A DNA stretch of 64,000 nt from Cranoglanis bouderius. Its lineage: Eukaryota > Chordata > Actinopteri > Siluriformes > Cranoglanididae. Positions 1-11,351 of the stretch are shown here, in pieces (the stretch's first letter is position 1; each line of letters begins with the position of its first letter). A program made the translations under genes and the position numbers. Under the pieces are notes generated by a model that saw nothing but the letters and a program-made list of their open reading frames with translations, was not told the origin of the DNA and did not search any database. The stretch is taken from NCBI GenBank assembly GCA_023630585.1, contig CM042546.1, forward strand, positions 13,516,310 to 13,580,309. The letters run 5' to 3'.

Positions 1-890
1 ACGAGGAACTAAACTAATCCTGTGTAAAATGTATGAAACATGGAGTGTCTAAAAACCACTAGATGAATTTCACATTCGCATCATGTGATTATTTCTGTAA
101 GGGTTATCTGTGTGTGTGGTGTGAAGGACCGTCACGATGGATCTGATAGCGAGTGGATTAACCGGTCACTGCCTGATTTTTCATACCTATTACAGCCGAC
201 ATGACCTTTGCCCTCGAACACATCACCCTGTAGGTGATCGAGATTAAACTTCCTACGTGGAGCGATTCGGTCCTGGAAGTCCTGCAGCGACGCTTTGCAT
301 TTCAGCACCATCCGAGTTTGCTGTTGTTTATGTTTAGGTCTGGCTGCCATTTGCAAATCCATATTAGAGGTTGCCAGGTGTTGTTAAATCCCTGCGACAT
401 TTTCCCCCAAACATTCTGCACCGCCTCGCTGACATTCTCTCATAGTGCATTGTGGATTTAATGCACCTTTTTTGGTATTTTGAAATCTCTTAAAGGCTTC
501 CTGAAGACTTCAGCTTGCATGATTGCCTGCGTTGGAACTTGCATGATGACGTTTCTGGATACATAAGTCACTTGTGCCATTTGTAGTTTCTCTCTTTTGG
601 TGTTGGAGCATCCAGTTCTGTAGTTGCTTGTGGGCGTGGCCTGTCCAGCAATTTTTTAAGTTCCTATGAGAAACAGTAGTAGTCAAAATGTACAGCTATT
701 TTATTCATACCATCTTTTGTTTAAATTATATTTGTTTTGATTTACATGTTCAATGCAACTCTTCTTACTTGCTACATAATCTCACAAGAGCCACCAGTTC
801 TCTCTACTACTTCCTTCCAAGCTTTATTTTGGTTTGTAACATCTCTGCATATGCCATAAATGGGAACTAATTGCAGGTAGGGACTAAAGT
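1..890. other. non-coding, mostly single-copy sequence
   Basis: No repeat copy, RNA gene or recognisable exon is visible. It contains one small open frame on the minus strand (listed separately) and ordinary AT-rich sequence. The last part, from about 780, runs into the leader of a decayed Tc1 element. Confidence 0.5.
132..362 (-). other. unrecognised 76-codon open frame
   Basis: A 76-codon minus-strand frame beginning MDLQMAARPKHKQQQ. It is basic and lysine/arginine rich in its first half, with an in-frame stop a few codons upstream of the ATG. The DNA here holds more CpGs than its surroundings. I do not recognise the protein, see no signal peptide or membrane segment, and cannot identify splice sites that would make it an exon. 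It may be a chance frame, a conserved non-coding block or a fragment of an old gene or transposon. It is listed only because it is the most protein-like unassigned frame in the first kilobase. Confidence 0.12.
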
Positions 891-892
891 AG

Positions 893-1350
893 CGAGTGGG
901 GAGCTGAAGAAACGGACCACACACCATAAGGTTGGTCATTTGGATTTGTTCAATCAAATCAACACTTAAATAGAACTTTTTCAACACCATGAAGTTGGTT
1001 AAAAGGTCTTACCCAGTAACACACTATGCCAAAATTGAAAGACATTCCAGAAATGATGAAGGTGATTGAAATACATCAGTCTGGGAAGGGTCACAAAGCT
1101 ATGACCACAAGGCTCTGGGACTCCAAAAAACCACAATGAGAGCCGTTATCTCCAAATAGAAAAACTCGGCACAGTAGTGAACCTTCCCAGAAGTGGTCGA
1201 ACTTCCAAAATTCCTCCCAACAGCACAGCAACTACTCAAACCAGGAAGGTTTGTTCCAGAATGGTGAACGTAAACTTGCGGAGCGTAAACGAAAATGAAA
1301 ACTCTGGCAGCGCATTCATAAACCATTATTAGCGGCAAGGAAGCTTAGAA
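893..1350 (+). pseudogene. Tc1-like transposase remnant, N-terminal half
   Basis: Plus-strand remains of the leader and DNA-binding half of a Tc1/mariner transposase. From about 1026 the translation reads KDIPEMMKVIEIHQSGKGHK, the typical start of the first helix-turn-helix of fish Tc1 transposases. After a frameshift, NLPRSGRTSKIPPNSTA matches the linker before the second DNA-binding subdomain. Stops and frameshifts break the frame throughout, and no catalytic DDE region follows. The upstream stretch (about 960-1025) resembles the usual 5' leader of fish Tc1 elements. The fragment faces the C-terminal remnant at 1395-1820, which lies on the opposite strand, so the two did not form one collinear gene. 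It encodes no functional protein. Confidence 0.75.
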
Positions 1351-1394
1351 AACTGTTAACAATGAATGCTGTTTACTTGTAAACTTCTTATTTG

Positions 1395-1820
1395 TAAACT
1401 ACTCATTTGTAAACTAAAAGTTTCAGAGTGTTTTCCTTCTTTCTCATTGTATATTTTTTAGTTTCTTGAAAAGATACGTATTTGGTGTGGCCACCCTTTG
1501 CCTTCAAAACAGCATCAATTCTTCTAGGTACACTTGCACACAGTTTTTGAAGGAACTCAGCAGGTAGGTTGGCCCAAACATCTTGGATAACTGACCACAG
1601 TTCTTCTGTGGATTTAGGCAGCCTCAGTTGCTTCTCTCTTTTCATGTAATTTCAGACAGACTCGATGATGTTGAGATCAGGGCTCTGTGGGGGCCATACC
1701 ATCACTTCCAGGACTCCTTATTCTTCTTTACGCTGAAGTTGGTTCTTAATGACTTTCGCTGTGTGCTTGGGGTCATTGTCATGCTGCAGAATAAATTTGT
1801 GGCCAATCAGATGTAGATTT
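1395..1820 (-). pseudogene. Tc1/mariner transposase remnant, C-terminal half (DD38E-like)
   Basis: Minus-strand remnant of the catalytic C-terminal half. Starting near 1805, the frame reads FILQHDNDPKHTAK (second catalytic Asp), then, past an in-frame stop, WPPQSPDLNIIES (catalytic Glu). It continues with ELWSVIQDVWANLP and ends VLKAKGGHTKY, the usual Tc1 C-terminus. Counting the stop codon as one residue, 38 positions separate the second Asp from the Glu. That matches the DD38E group (named Intruder in the literature) rather than the common DD34E. At least two nonsense codons interrupt it. The N-terminal half is absent. The oppositely oriented N-terminal fragment upstream is probably from another copy or from an inversion. 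Confidence 0.8.
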
Positions 1821-2214
1821 GATGTAGATTTTTCTTCTATTCACTCACTTTGCATTTTGTTAATTGATAAATATAAACTATTAACATGTCTATTTTTGAA
1901 AGCATTCTTACTTTACAGCATTTTTTTCACACCTGCCTAAAACTTTTGCACAGTACTGTGTGTATATATAATATGAAATCATATCATATTATATCATATT
2001 GGTCAGAGATTCAGCTCATCTCTGACCACTGTTGGGTGAAGTTTGTTTACAAGAAGTTGAAAGAACCACTTACCTAGTTAAGATAAGGTGATGTACTTGA
2101 AAGCTAGTAGAAGGATACTAGCTATTTGAAGGATTGATTGCATGAACTTTTAGCTTGGCTCTAAATTACAGTCAGAAAACTGCATTTTTTTCCCCCTCAT
2201 ATGTGAACTGATGA
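1821..2214. other. AT-rich non-coding sequence
   Basis: AT-rich sequence with a short imperfect run of ATCATATC/ATATT units around 1970-2000. I see no gene or recognised repeat. Confidence 0.4.
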
Positions 2215-2800
2215 GACTCACTTATACCACAGCAGTGCTGAATTCTCAATTTGATTGGTCGGAAGGTGTTATATATTAATTATAATATATTATTATATTA
2301 ATTTTCTATAACAGCAGCTCAGACAGTAGTTCAAGCTGTAATTCAAATCACAGGTTTATATTGATGCGCTTGTTCCGATACGTTATCATTTCTATAGTGT
2401 CTGGTGATGTTTGTCATAAGATGTTTACTTAACATTAATGGAAGGAGCACTTTGTAACAGTAGGTTTTCCACCACATGAAAGTCATCAGAACGGATGAGT
2501 TTGTGCTTTCTGGTTTCTTTAGTTAAATGACGAGCTATGTATTTTCTCTTAGCTTAAGAGAAACTCTTAGGAGGGAACTACTGTAACGTAAGTGATAACA
2601 TGAACTATCTTGTTTCACGGACATTCCACATTAAATGTAGCTATAAATGGTTCAAATGTACGATGTCATTATTCAGTTAATTAACAGAATGTTATCGATG
2701 GCACTTTGGGACCTGCGTTTCAAGCTGGACCATGTCTCATTCTTTATTTTCCTATAACAGGACACTCCATTGTGTTTTATTCCTTACTTAACTAATTGCT
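2215..2800 (-). repeat. family R dispersed element, near-full copy
   Basis: One of about 14 related copies in the window. It starts TTATACCACAGCAGTGCTGA at about 2222, then has GATTGGTC, a TTTTCTATAACAGCAGCTC block, and the internal block around 2440-2470 (GGAAGGAGCACTTTGTAACA) shared with the copies near 41.0 and 50.1 kb. It ends with the outer arm of the palindromic end, TTATTTTCCTATAACAGGAC, then GTGTTTTATTCC. The inner palindrome arm is badly decayed. An AT-rich insertion of about 30 bp lies near 2265-2300. No coding capacity is seen. It is inferred to be a non-autonomous DNA transposon. Confidence 0.7.
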
Positions 2801-4640
2801 TTGCTCTTTATTTATTCCGAAAATATAAATCCACGCTTCGCTAAGAATTTAACATGGAAGAAATAACCACTTAATGGCTCATCGGACGGCTGTGACACAT
2901 TAAAGAGGCGATATCGATAGCGTGTCATTTTTTCTGACATTTATACTATCCATAATTAATCTGACCTTAATTGCGGATGGGTGTTGGTTAGCCTTAAAAA
3001 AAATATATATGCATTGAGCGTGGGTTTCAGGCATCATTATATGTAAGGCGATATCTAGATATCAGCTGCCCCTAATGTCAGGGTTTTGTTCATGACAAGG
3101 CGTTTTGTGTTTCTGTAATTACGAACCAGTTGGGAATGTTCCACATTGTTGAGGGCGGGGGAAAAACCGATGATGTTTTCAGCCCACCTCCATCCGTTCT
3201 CTATTGTGTCCAGGTTGCTCAACATGGCCCGCCCCTTCTGACAGCACGTTCAAGTCTATTTTGAGGAGGATCCATTGTTTTCCTGAGAAAACTGCGTTAT
3301 GGTAAGGGGCAGGAACGTGGATGAGGAGGGTTTTATTTTCTCATTTGAAGAGTCGGGAGGTTTCTGACGCAGGAGAAAGCAGAGAATCTTGGCTTTCCGG
3401 ACTTATCTGGTGAGCACAGCGTGGGGCACGTTTCTTCCCTCCCTCTTCCCTTCATTTCTGCTCTATCTCTGGCACCGAACTTATCACAATAACGTCGAGT
3501 AAGATCATTTTTGGCTCGCGCCTGACAAACCTGATATAAATTTCCATCTGACTCTGACAGAAGTTTTTCATTTTGCCAAGAGGGCAGAAAGTTAAGAAAG
3601 GGGGCGAGATATACACGTTGCGTGAGCACAAGCTAAAACGCGAGGATTTTTCAGGATGGCTGAATCAGGTTTTAAAACCTCGACCTAAGTAGGATCTTCC
3701 AGAAATTAAATTCTTCTTAAATGAATGAAAACTTTGAGAGGATTTTATTTCTGGATTATTCCGTGAGCGAAAATCGTCGTCCTACCAAGTCATGTGTGTC
3801 TTACTTATTTATTCTCAACGTTCTTATCATAATCCGTTATGCCCCGAGTTTAGGTCAAAGGTCGCCGAGTGTTAGTTGCAGCAGTGGCAGTTGTGTGGTG
3901 AAGGCCATCTCCAGCCACATCCAGCTTGGCACGAACAGCACAACAGGGCAATCTAGCACCCTCATTACATACCTGCCACTCTAATTACAAGCTGCTCAAG
4001 AGATGTTATTCTACACCCGCCGGTGACAATGACAGCGCCTCCGTCTCCCCGCGCGTCTCCACCTTTGTGTAACAGGGCGCCGAGTGCAACACAACACCCC
4101 TGTAAATAAATGAAGCTTCCACTGCAAGGCGGTCCGCCACAGGAACTAAAACAGCCTCTTCGTTAAATAAAAATTTTTAAAAAGAAGGCGCAACAGCAGG
4201 GCGTGGCATGCCACCATGTTCAAATGGATGAAGAATGCTTTCACCTTTTTTACTAATTTACTAACAGCTCTATGTAAAAATAAATAAATAAATAAAAATC
4301 TTCCATCAACATCGTTAATAAGGACTTGTTAATGTAAACACTCCAAGGATCCATCAGTGGGTTTTATTTTCAACACTGTTGTATTTTTCCTCTTAGATTC
4401 ACACTCATTCCTGAATAATTCTCAGTAGTTACTGACTAATAAACAATTACTAATTTGAGTTTAAGGACTTTTAGGCTTGGGGCCCAGGCTTAGTGGCCAG
4501 AGCTTTGCTTATAACTTGAAAAAAATCAATCTCCTTGTACCCTCGAAAGCACAAGTTTTGTATACATCTTCTCAAGGACGTCAAACTTAATATACACCCA
4601 GAAATCTGTTTCAAGTGGACATGACAACAGCATGTCCTGA
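2801..4640. other. single-copy non-coding region with a GC-richer island
   Basis: No repeat family is recognised. Positions about 3130-4160 are richer in G+C and CpG than the flanks and hold two unassigned open frames (3333-3629 minus, 3721-3984 plus) without family resemblance. A short AAAT-type run lies near 4278-4295. The island is a candidate conserved or regulatory block. Confidence 0.35.
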
Positions 4641-5065
4641 ATTGTCCTTTTATACCACAGCTATTTACCAATGCTAACAACTTAATTTAAAAAAAATCTA
4701 CTTTTTGTTTAATGTTGTGGAACAAACAGGAAGCATGTTAGTTCCTGTAATCAAGTCTTTCCCTCACATGCCTCTCTCTTTTCTCTCTCTTGAAGTTTAT
4801 AACCCCAAAAAACACAGCATGTCATGTTAAGGAGAAACCAGAAAGTGCACACTCCTCTGTCCCGAAGACTTTCCCATGGTGGAAAACCTATGAACTGTAA
4901 CAAAGCACTGACACAAGAGACTCCTTCTGTAAATGTTAAATACAAAAATAATAATAATAATAAAATTGTTAGTATTTGCCTTGCAAGTCCCTGTGAATGA
5001 GTTGTTACTATAGAAACGATAACACATTAATATAATACACATTTTCATGAGTAACAATTTAGGAC
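4640..5065 (+). repeat. family R element, partial (right end missing)
   Basis: Starts at TTATACCACAGCTATTTACC (about 4651), equivalent to the junction after the palindrome in the copy at 59.6 kb. It continues through the shared blocks GTTGTGGAACA, GACTTTCCCATGGTGGAAAA, GCACTGACACAAGAGACTCC and GTTACTATAGAAACGATAAC. The right end, which in other copies carries the GACCAATCAGA and GTGGTATAA blocks, is lost. An AAT-type run lies near 4944-4964. Confidence 0.65.
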
Positions 5066-7730
5066 AAGGCAAAACCTTGAATATAAATTAAGAACACTAC
5101 AATAAAGTCGTTAATGTTGCTAAATAAGCAAACGTATAATCTATGTCCAATATGTAACCCCATATCCTTTACAGGTAAAAAAGGTGAGTTCGATTTTAGC
5201 ACATAAATGAGAAACCTATAAGCTAATACATTGCTAATGTATTGCATAATAAGCATTCGACTGCATGGCATTCGATCATGTGTAGGTACAAATACATTCA
5301 TCCTCAGGCCATTGTCAAACTGAAAAAGGAACCGCTCCCTTTTCCCAAACACGGAGAAAATGTATAAATGCTCCCCTTTTTTTCCCCCTCAGAGTCCACA
5401 TTAGGCAGCATGGATAGCTCTTAAAAGGCTTACGACGGCCGTTTAGCATCAGTAGCGCCAGCTTACCATGGCCGTGTCAAGATAACATGCAAGCATCCGC
5501 TGGGTTTTCATTGGCTGTCAGATGTGATTTTACAGTGTCTGAGAGGAAGAGCAGTGCAGTGCTAAAAGATGCACTCACAAAGCCAAGACAAGGACAGGGG
5601 ATTTAAAAATAGCAGGGAAAAGAGAGGGATTGTGGGTGCCTGTGTGTGTGTGTGTGTGTGTGTGGAGCCTACAGACGATTATACTCTACTGTAGATGAAA
5701 TTGGATACAGGGTAATGTTGATGAATTGGTACGATTCTGTGTACAATGAGTGGTACATTTTGAACTGGACTGAGTGCTTGTAATAGCATTGCGTTAAAGA
5801 CTCACACGTCCCTTATTACTACTTAACCAAAGGGAAGGGATGGATATTGGCACCTGCACACTGCTGATAGGCAGCCTAAATCCCCCCCCCATCCCCCCCG
5901 TGTCCTAGCTGGGGTCCAAACCAGCAGCCCACAGAGTCTCACTTTATCACATCAGCCACCTCGCTAGATCAACGAGAGCTGATTACACCCTCACACCCTG
6001 CTACACAATACAGCATAGTGAAGGAAGAAACCCATTAGCTTCTGGGAGGAAATGGACACCCACAATGCATTGCTGTTTTTACAGCAGTCTAATCATGAGT
6101 CACTAGATGACTGTTGTTTAGGCGACACACAATGGAAAAAAAATCGTCCAGTCAATCATCCAGTCGAACAATGAAATCATGAAACATTTTAAGCATTCTT
6201 TAAGATTTTCAAGCATCTCTATGAACTGTGCTTACTAGCCACATCCTTTGAAGGCTTGTTGAATGAGACAGAACCTTAGTACCCAACCATCACATTTAGG
6301 AAGCCATCCATTGTCACCATACAGCATAACTACTCTTTGTGAAATGCCATAATCAGCTACATAGTTAGGACATTAGACTTACTGGCTTGCAAATAAGAGG
6401 CTAGTATGTTAGCTGTATAAGCTAGCAACATAAACTGTGAGGTAGTGCTACGTTATGTATTTAATTTTAACCAGAGATAATCTACAAATGGAAATAAACA
6501 CATTATTAGCTAGCTAGGATACACGTATGGACTTTTTTATATAAATACTTATCCCTCAGTTAGAGTGACCATTAGATCTGCCATGTTTGTTAAAATTAGT
6601 AGAAATATAAGAATGGGACAGCCCTAGCATGATATCTATCTAGGGAGCTGTTTACGATTAGACCTCAAAGCAAGGTTTTTATGTATTTATTAATTTTAGA
6701 TTTTAGTTCCTGGCATACTTATGGATCTTGCCATAAATATTAACATTGGATTAAAAAAACATCCCTTGGATTGTGTGAAAACAGAAAGCAGGTAAAATGT
6801 CTGCTATAGACCTTTTGGCAAGTAATGCACGTATCTGTTGACAAAGTGGATATATGGCTAATGCTAGTACACTAATTGGACAGGAGAGACCGTAAGCCGA
6901 GACAGGGTGTCAGTGTAGCGCCATGTGAGCCCGCACCTGGTAGTGTGAACCAGAATATGGTAGTAATGAGTGTTAAAGTGCAGGAGTGTACAGAAGGTCC
7001 TCAGAAGATGCCCCATGTCAAGCCTCTATAATCTCCGTCTCATTATCTGCCTTGAAAAAACCAAGAACTGCCCATTATGTCGTGAACGGCTGTGCATTAG
7101 CAGAAAGCTGCCCACTAAATAATTACCCTCCATGTGAGAATCTTGGTATCTTCAGCGTGTAATAACAGGGGTTTGTGGAGAGATGAGTAATCTGGTTGGT
7201 TCCTCCCCTCGCTACAGGCCGAGATAATAATTGCCGTATTAATTGGTGTTGTCCAAGCTAGACGCCGTATAAGAGATCCCACTGGGGCTAATAATTAATG
7301 TTTTTTCCCTCTCTCTCCTCAGTCTCCCGCTCCTTCTTTCTCTCCTACCTGTCTCCTTCCTCGCTTCTCATCTGTGGTCTGCTCTGTGGTATCATTAGGA
7401 AAGGGTTTCTTAGGAGAAACAACTCAGCGACTCATTAGAGTATTTTTAGATAAGGCCTCGGCAACAAGAGTATTGTCGGCACCTTATTATGTTTGTTTAG
7501 ATTCTGTAATCTTTGCTTTCAAAAAACTGATACACCAGGTATTAGGCGAGTGCCATGGTTCTTAGCTGTCTACAGGGATGGAGGGCTCCGATAAGTCCTA
7601 TTGTAGACGCGTGGGCTAAATGGAATATTGCTGGTTGCACAGGAGCTTGGAGCTTTCGCATAGTCTAGCTACATTATACTGTAACTAACAACAGGGAACT
7701 TCCTCGTATTTAAAGTCAGGCTACGCACGT
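5066..7730. other. single-copy non-coding region
   Basis: No gene is recognised. It contains a TG microsatellite (5638-5664), a C-rich run near 5881-5900, and a block around 6890-7300 with AATAATTGCC, TATTAATTGG and GCTAATAATTAATG motifs and retained CpGs, which looks like a conserved regulatory element. The open frames here (5059-5352 minus, 7374-7565 plus) resemble no family I know. Confidence 0.4.
5638..5664 (+). repeat. (TG)n microsatellite
   Basis: Uninterrupted TG dinucleotide run of about 27 bp. Confidence 0.9.
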
Positions 7731-7734
7731 GATT

Positions 7735-8095
7735 TGGGCTCTCCATTCAGATTATGCAAATCACCTGACTGTAGGCAACACCTCCATTTTTCTTCAGTAG
7801 AAGCATCTCGAACACAGCCTTTAAACACAACCTGGAAAAAAAATGAGGGACAGAAAATGCTGACTGAAGAAAGAAATAGGAGAAGGGAAGGATCCCTTTT
7901 TTCTCAAATGTAATACGATGGAACACAGAAGCAAGATAATTTTTTTTTTTTTAATGAAAAATAAAAGACAAATATGATGATTGACAAGATGGCAAGCATT
8001 GAAATAAATCTAATGAGTAGTTCTAGTTGTTATGATCACATTAATTGATTTCATCTAACAATATGGCTTCCACCCTCATTCATATTCCCAAAAAC
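7735..8095 (+). repeat. family B dispersed element, copy 1
   Basis: Collinear with 27657-28045. Shared blocks, in order: GGGCTCTCCATTCAGATTAT followed by GCAAATCAC; GTAATACGATG; AAGATGGCAAGCATTGAAAT; GTTCTAGTTGTTATGATCAC; ATGGCTTCCACCCTCATT. Spacing between blocks is similar, with small insertions such as the poly-T near 7939. No terminal inverted repeat or coding capacity is evident. It may be an old transposable element or an ancient local duplication. The shared ATGCAAAT is a perfect octamer motif. Confidence 0.6.
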
Positions 8096-8139
8096 ACATA
8101 TTTTGTGAAAAATGTGCTAATGGCTTAAACAGTACTCAT

Positions 8140-8265
8140 TTTGTGCACCTTAACCTTGCTCATGGACCCAGCAATGGCAGCTTGGTGGTGCTGGGATTTG
8201 AACTCACGACCTTCCAATCAGAAGTCCAATGTTTTAACCATCCTCTTCTACATGTGTGTACTGTA
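8140..8265 (-). repeat. tRNA-derived SINE fragment
   Basis: On the minus strand the sequence reads GGTTAAAACATTGGACTTCT, an A-box-like region, then GTGAGTTCAAATCCCAGCAC, a B box. A tail follows, with CCAAGCTGCCATTGCTGGG and GAGCAAGGTTAAGG. This is the typical layout of a teleost tRNA-derived SINE head and body. The 3' tail is not clearly preserved. Confidence 0.75.
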
Positions 8266-9706
8266 ATGACTCATAAATCCCACAGTCCAGACTCAGAAGA
8301 AGATGGGTTTCCTTACTTCCTCATGCCATCTCAGATAGGTTTTCTAGCCATTGTCGCCTCTGGCTTGTTAGAGATCTAAATCGGCATCCTCATTTCTGTA
8401 AATCTGCTTTGTTGCATTAACAAGCGCTAACTCGGAGCGTTTGCAACTAAAATCAAATCGCTTTTTGTTTAGTACGTAAATGGAATTAATAGTGAATTTG
8501 CCTTCAATGCAATTTGAAATCAGTGAACCTGGCTTTATAGCAGTAAATCTAATAATCCTGAACTCCTCCATTTCCGCTAATCTTCAGGGCAGCAGTGCGT
8601 TAATAAGATTCATTAAACTGTCTCATTAGTCTTTTTTTTTTTTTTTTTTTTTCCTGACATGATTTGCTTGGTTCAGAAGGTCACACTTTTTAGTTTTGTG
8701 GTGCTTGATGCAGATTTCACTAACAGTCCACAAATGAACTAGGGCTTCAGATACAACCATACTCGAAACGATAGTCAATTGTACAAAAAAAAAAAAGGAA
8801 AGAAAACGCACTTTCTCAGGTTATGACCAGGTCAACCACCAATCAAATATTTGCACATAATATGCAGTGTAATAAATGTGAGCACGGTGATCAATTTCTT
8901 GTGTTTCTTTAATGCCAGCATATGGAAATTAAAATGTACCCTAATGGAAATTCGGAAATTCCGATCAAATGTTGTTTTGTATGGAAAGTGTGGCTGTTAT
9001 CCGCTTTCACACCTCTTCATTTATTTCCTTGATCACCAAGCATGAGATTTTCTTCATCTAAATTCTAAATTGAGTCCAGTGCTCATTTATTCCACTGTAA
9101 GAAAAGTGATCAGCATTTCTGAGGCTAAGACTGTTAAGATTGCCCACAGGGCAAATCAAATGGCTGCCTTCCCAGCGTGCCTTGCTGTGTGAGATAGTGG
9201 TAATTAACTTAATGGGGGCCTTGAATTGTAGTGGACGGTTGATGTGTGGCATGTGTTGACGCTCCCCCGCTGGCCCAAACAACCACTTGCTGCCTCGTTA
9301 CAGCCTGTGTTAATGAACATGATAGCAGGCTGCAGTGGGAGCTCTTATTATTGAGCCTGCTGTATTTTCCGTTTATAGCCCCGCGCTCGTGTGCGTTGCC
9401 CTTTTAAGAGGTCACGTCACCAACTTTTAGATGCAGTTTCCGTCCATGAGCACATCCATGTTATCCTGACAGTTATATTTTCTGTCTGTCATCCAACACA
9501 GCCATGATTTTGTTTTCATCTAAATGATTTAACACCCATGCACCCATGACCCATGCAGTGTCAAGTTTTTTATCCGTCATTTAGCTATTAGCTAAGCAAC
9601 ATGCTGTATTTGGTCATATTGACAATACTGACATATGACATCCAAACGTACAAGTCCACAACCAAAACCTGATTCTATTAACTCTATTGTGGGAAGAAAA
9701 AAAATG

Positions 9707-9707
<1 letters not shown>
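8266..9707. other. single-copy region with regulatory-looking islands
   Basis: Contains a poly-T run (8632-8652). The blocks at 8375-8620 and 9090-9420 are balanced in composition, keep CpGs and include homeodomain-like cores (GGAATTAATAG, GGTAATTAAC). No exon or RNA gene is recognised. The frames here look like chance. Confidence 0.4.

Positions 9708-9801
<94 letters not shown>
9708..9801 (+). repeat. (TA)n microsatellite, left flank of the Tc1 insertion
   Basis: About 94 bp of uninterrupted TA ending exactly where the left terminal repeat of the 9.8-11.3 kb Tc1 element begins. TA is the obligatory target of Tc1/mariner elements. The run resumes on the other side (11312-11349), so the element probably landed inside a pre-existing TA tract. 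Confidence 0.9.
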
Positions 9802-9804
<3 letters not shown>

Positions 9805-11307
9805 GTGCATCTCAATAAATTAGAATGTCGTGGAAAAGTTCATTTATTTCAGTAATTCAACTCAAATTGTGAAACTCGTGTATAAAATAAATTCAATGCA
9901 CACAGACTGAAGTAGTTTAAGTCTTTGGTTCTTTCAATTGTGATGATTTTGGCTCACATTTAACAAAAACCCACCAATTCACTATCTCAACAAATTAGAA
10001 TACTTCATAAGACCAATAAAAAAAACATTTTTAGTGAATTGTTGGCCTTCTGGAAAGTATGTTCATTTACTGTACATGTACTCAATACTTGGTAGGGGCT
10101 CCTTTTGCTTTAATTGCTGCCTCAATTCGGCGTGGCATGGAGGTGATCAGTTTGTGGCACTGCTGAGGTGGTATGGAAGCCCAGGTTTCTTTGACAGTGG
10201 CCTTCAGCTCATCTGCATTTTTTGGTCTCTTGTTTCTCATTTTCTTCTTGACAATACCCCATAGATTCTCTATGGGGTTCAGGTCTGGTGAGTTTGCTGG
10301 CCAGTCAAGCACACCAACACCATGGTCATTTAACCAACTTTTGGTGCTTTTGGCAGAGTGGGCAGGTGCCAAATCCTGCTGGAAAATGAAATCAGCAACT
10401 TCAAAAAGCTGGTCAGCTGAAGGAAGCATGAAGTGCTCCAAAATTTCTTAGTAAACGGGTACAGTGACTTTGGTTTTCAAAACACACAATGGACCAACAC
10501 CAGCAGATGACATTGCACCCCAAATCATCACAGACTGTGGAAACTGAACACTGGACTTCAAGCAACTTGGGCTATGAGCTTCTCCACCCTTCCTCCAGAC
10601 TCTAGGACCTTGGTTTCCAAATGAAATACAAAACTTGCTCCCATCTGAAAAGAGGATATTGGACCACTGGGCAACAGTCCAGTTCTTCTTCTCCTTAGCC
10701 CAGGTAAGACGCCTCTGACGTTGTCTGTGGTTCAGGAGTGGCTTAACAAGAGGAATACGACAACTGTAGCCAAATTCCTTGACACGTCTGTGTGTGGTGG
10801 CTCTTGATGCCTTGACCCCAGCCTCAGTCCATTCCTTGTGAAGTTCACTCAGATTCTTGAGTTGATTTTGCTTGACAATCCTCATAAGGCTGCGGTTCTC
10901 TCGGTTGGTTGTGCATCTTTTTCTTCCACAATTTTTCCTTCCACTCAACTTTCTGTTAACATGCTTGGATACAGCACTCTGTGAACAGCCAGCTTCTTTG
11001 GCAATGAATGTTTGTGGCTTACCTAGTGAACCAAACTGAGAGACCATTTTGAAGGCTCAGGAAACCTTTGCAGGTGTTTTGAGTTGATTAGCTGATTGGC
11101 ATGTCACCATATTCTAATTTGTTGAGATAGTGAATTGGTGGGTTTTTGTTAAACGTGAGCCAAAATCATCACAATTAAAAGAACCAAAGACTTAAACTAC
11201 TTCAGTCTGTGTGCATTGAATTTATTTAATACACGAGTTTCACAATTTGAGTTGAATTACTGAAATAAATGAACTTTTCCATGACATTCTAATTTATTGA
11301 GATGCAC

Positions 11308-11310
<3 letters not shown>
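9802..11310 (-). mobile_element. Tc1-like transposon, nearly complete (1509 bp)
   Basis: Bounded by near-identical terminal inverted repeats of about 200 bp (9802-10001 and 11111-11310), beginning CAGGTGCATCTCAATAAATT. I see only about four or five differences between the arms, for example TATAAAA against TATTAAA. The left flank is TA; the right flank reads TG then TATA, so one target dinucleotide has probably mutated. One transposase frame lies inside on the minus strand. High arm identity and a nearly open frame mark it as the youngest transposon in the window. Confidence 0.92.
10082..11047 (-). pseudogene. Tc1 transposase, DD34E, interrupted by one stop codon
   Basis: The minus-strand frame starts MVSQFGSLGKPQTFIAKEAG at 11047 and runs to AIKAKGAPTKY at 10082, about 321 codons, close to normal Tc1 length. 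The N-terminal part holds a helix-turn-helix (AKEAGCSQSAVSKHV) and a basic linker (SGRKNCGRKR). The catalytic motifs are FSDGSKF (first Asp; the usual following Glu is Gly), FIFQQDLAPAHSAK (second Asp) and SPDLNPIENLWG (Glu). The second Asp and Glu are 34 residues apart. A single TAA at 10448-10450 falls between VTVPVY and EILEHFMLP, with both sides in the same frame. No other break is visible. The copy cannot make full-length transposase without readthrough. Confidence 0.92.

Positions 11311-11311
<1 letters not shown>

Positions 11312-11349
<38 letters not shown>
11312..11349 (+). repeat. (TA)n microsatellite, right flank of Tc1
   Basis: TA run continuing the tract split by the Tc1 insertion at 9802-11310. 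Confidence 0.85.

Positions 11350-11351
<2 letters not shown>

Noticed and set aside
5881..5990. Possible reversed tRNA-like SINE near GGGGTCCAAACCAGCAGCCC
   Set aside because: Only a vague B-box likeness; no A box or body could be matched.
9592..9823. Long IY/YI-repeat open frames on both strands
   Set aside because: They are translations of the (TA)n microsatellite.
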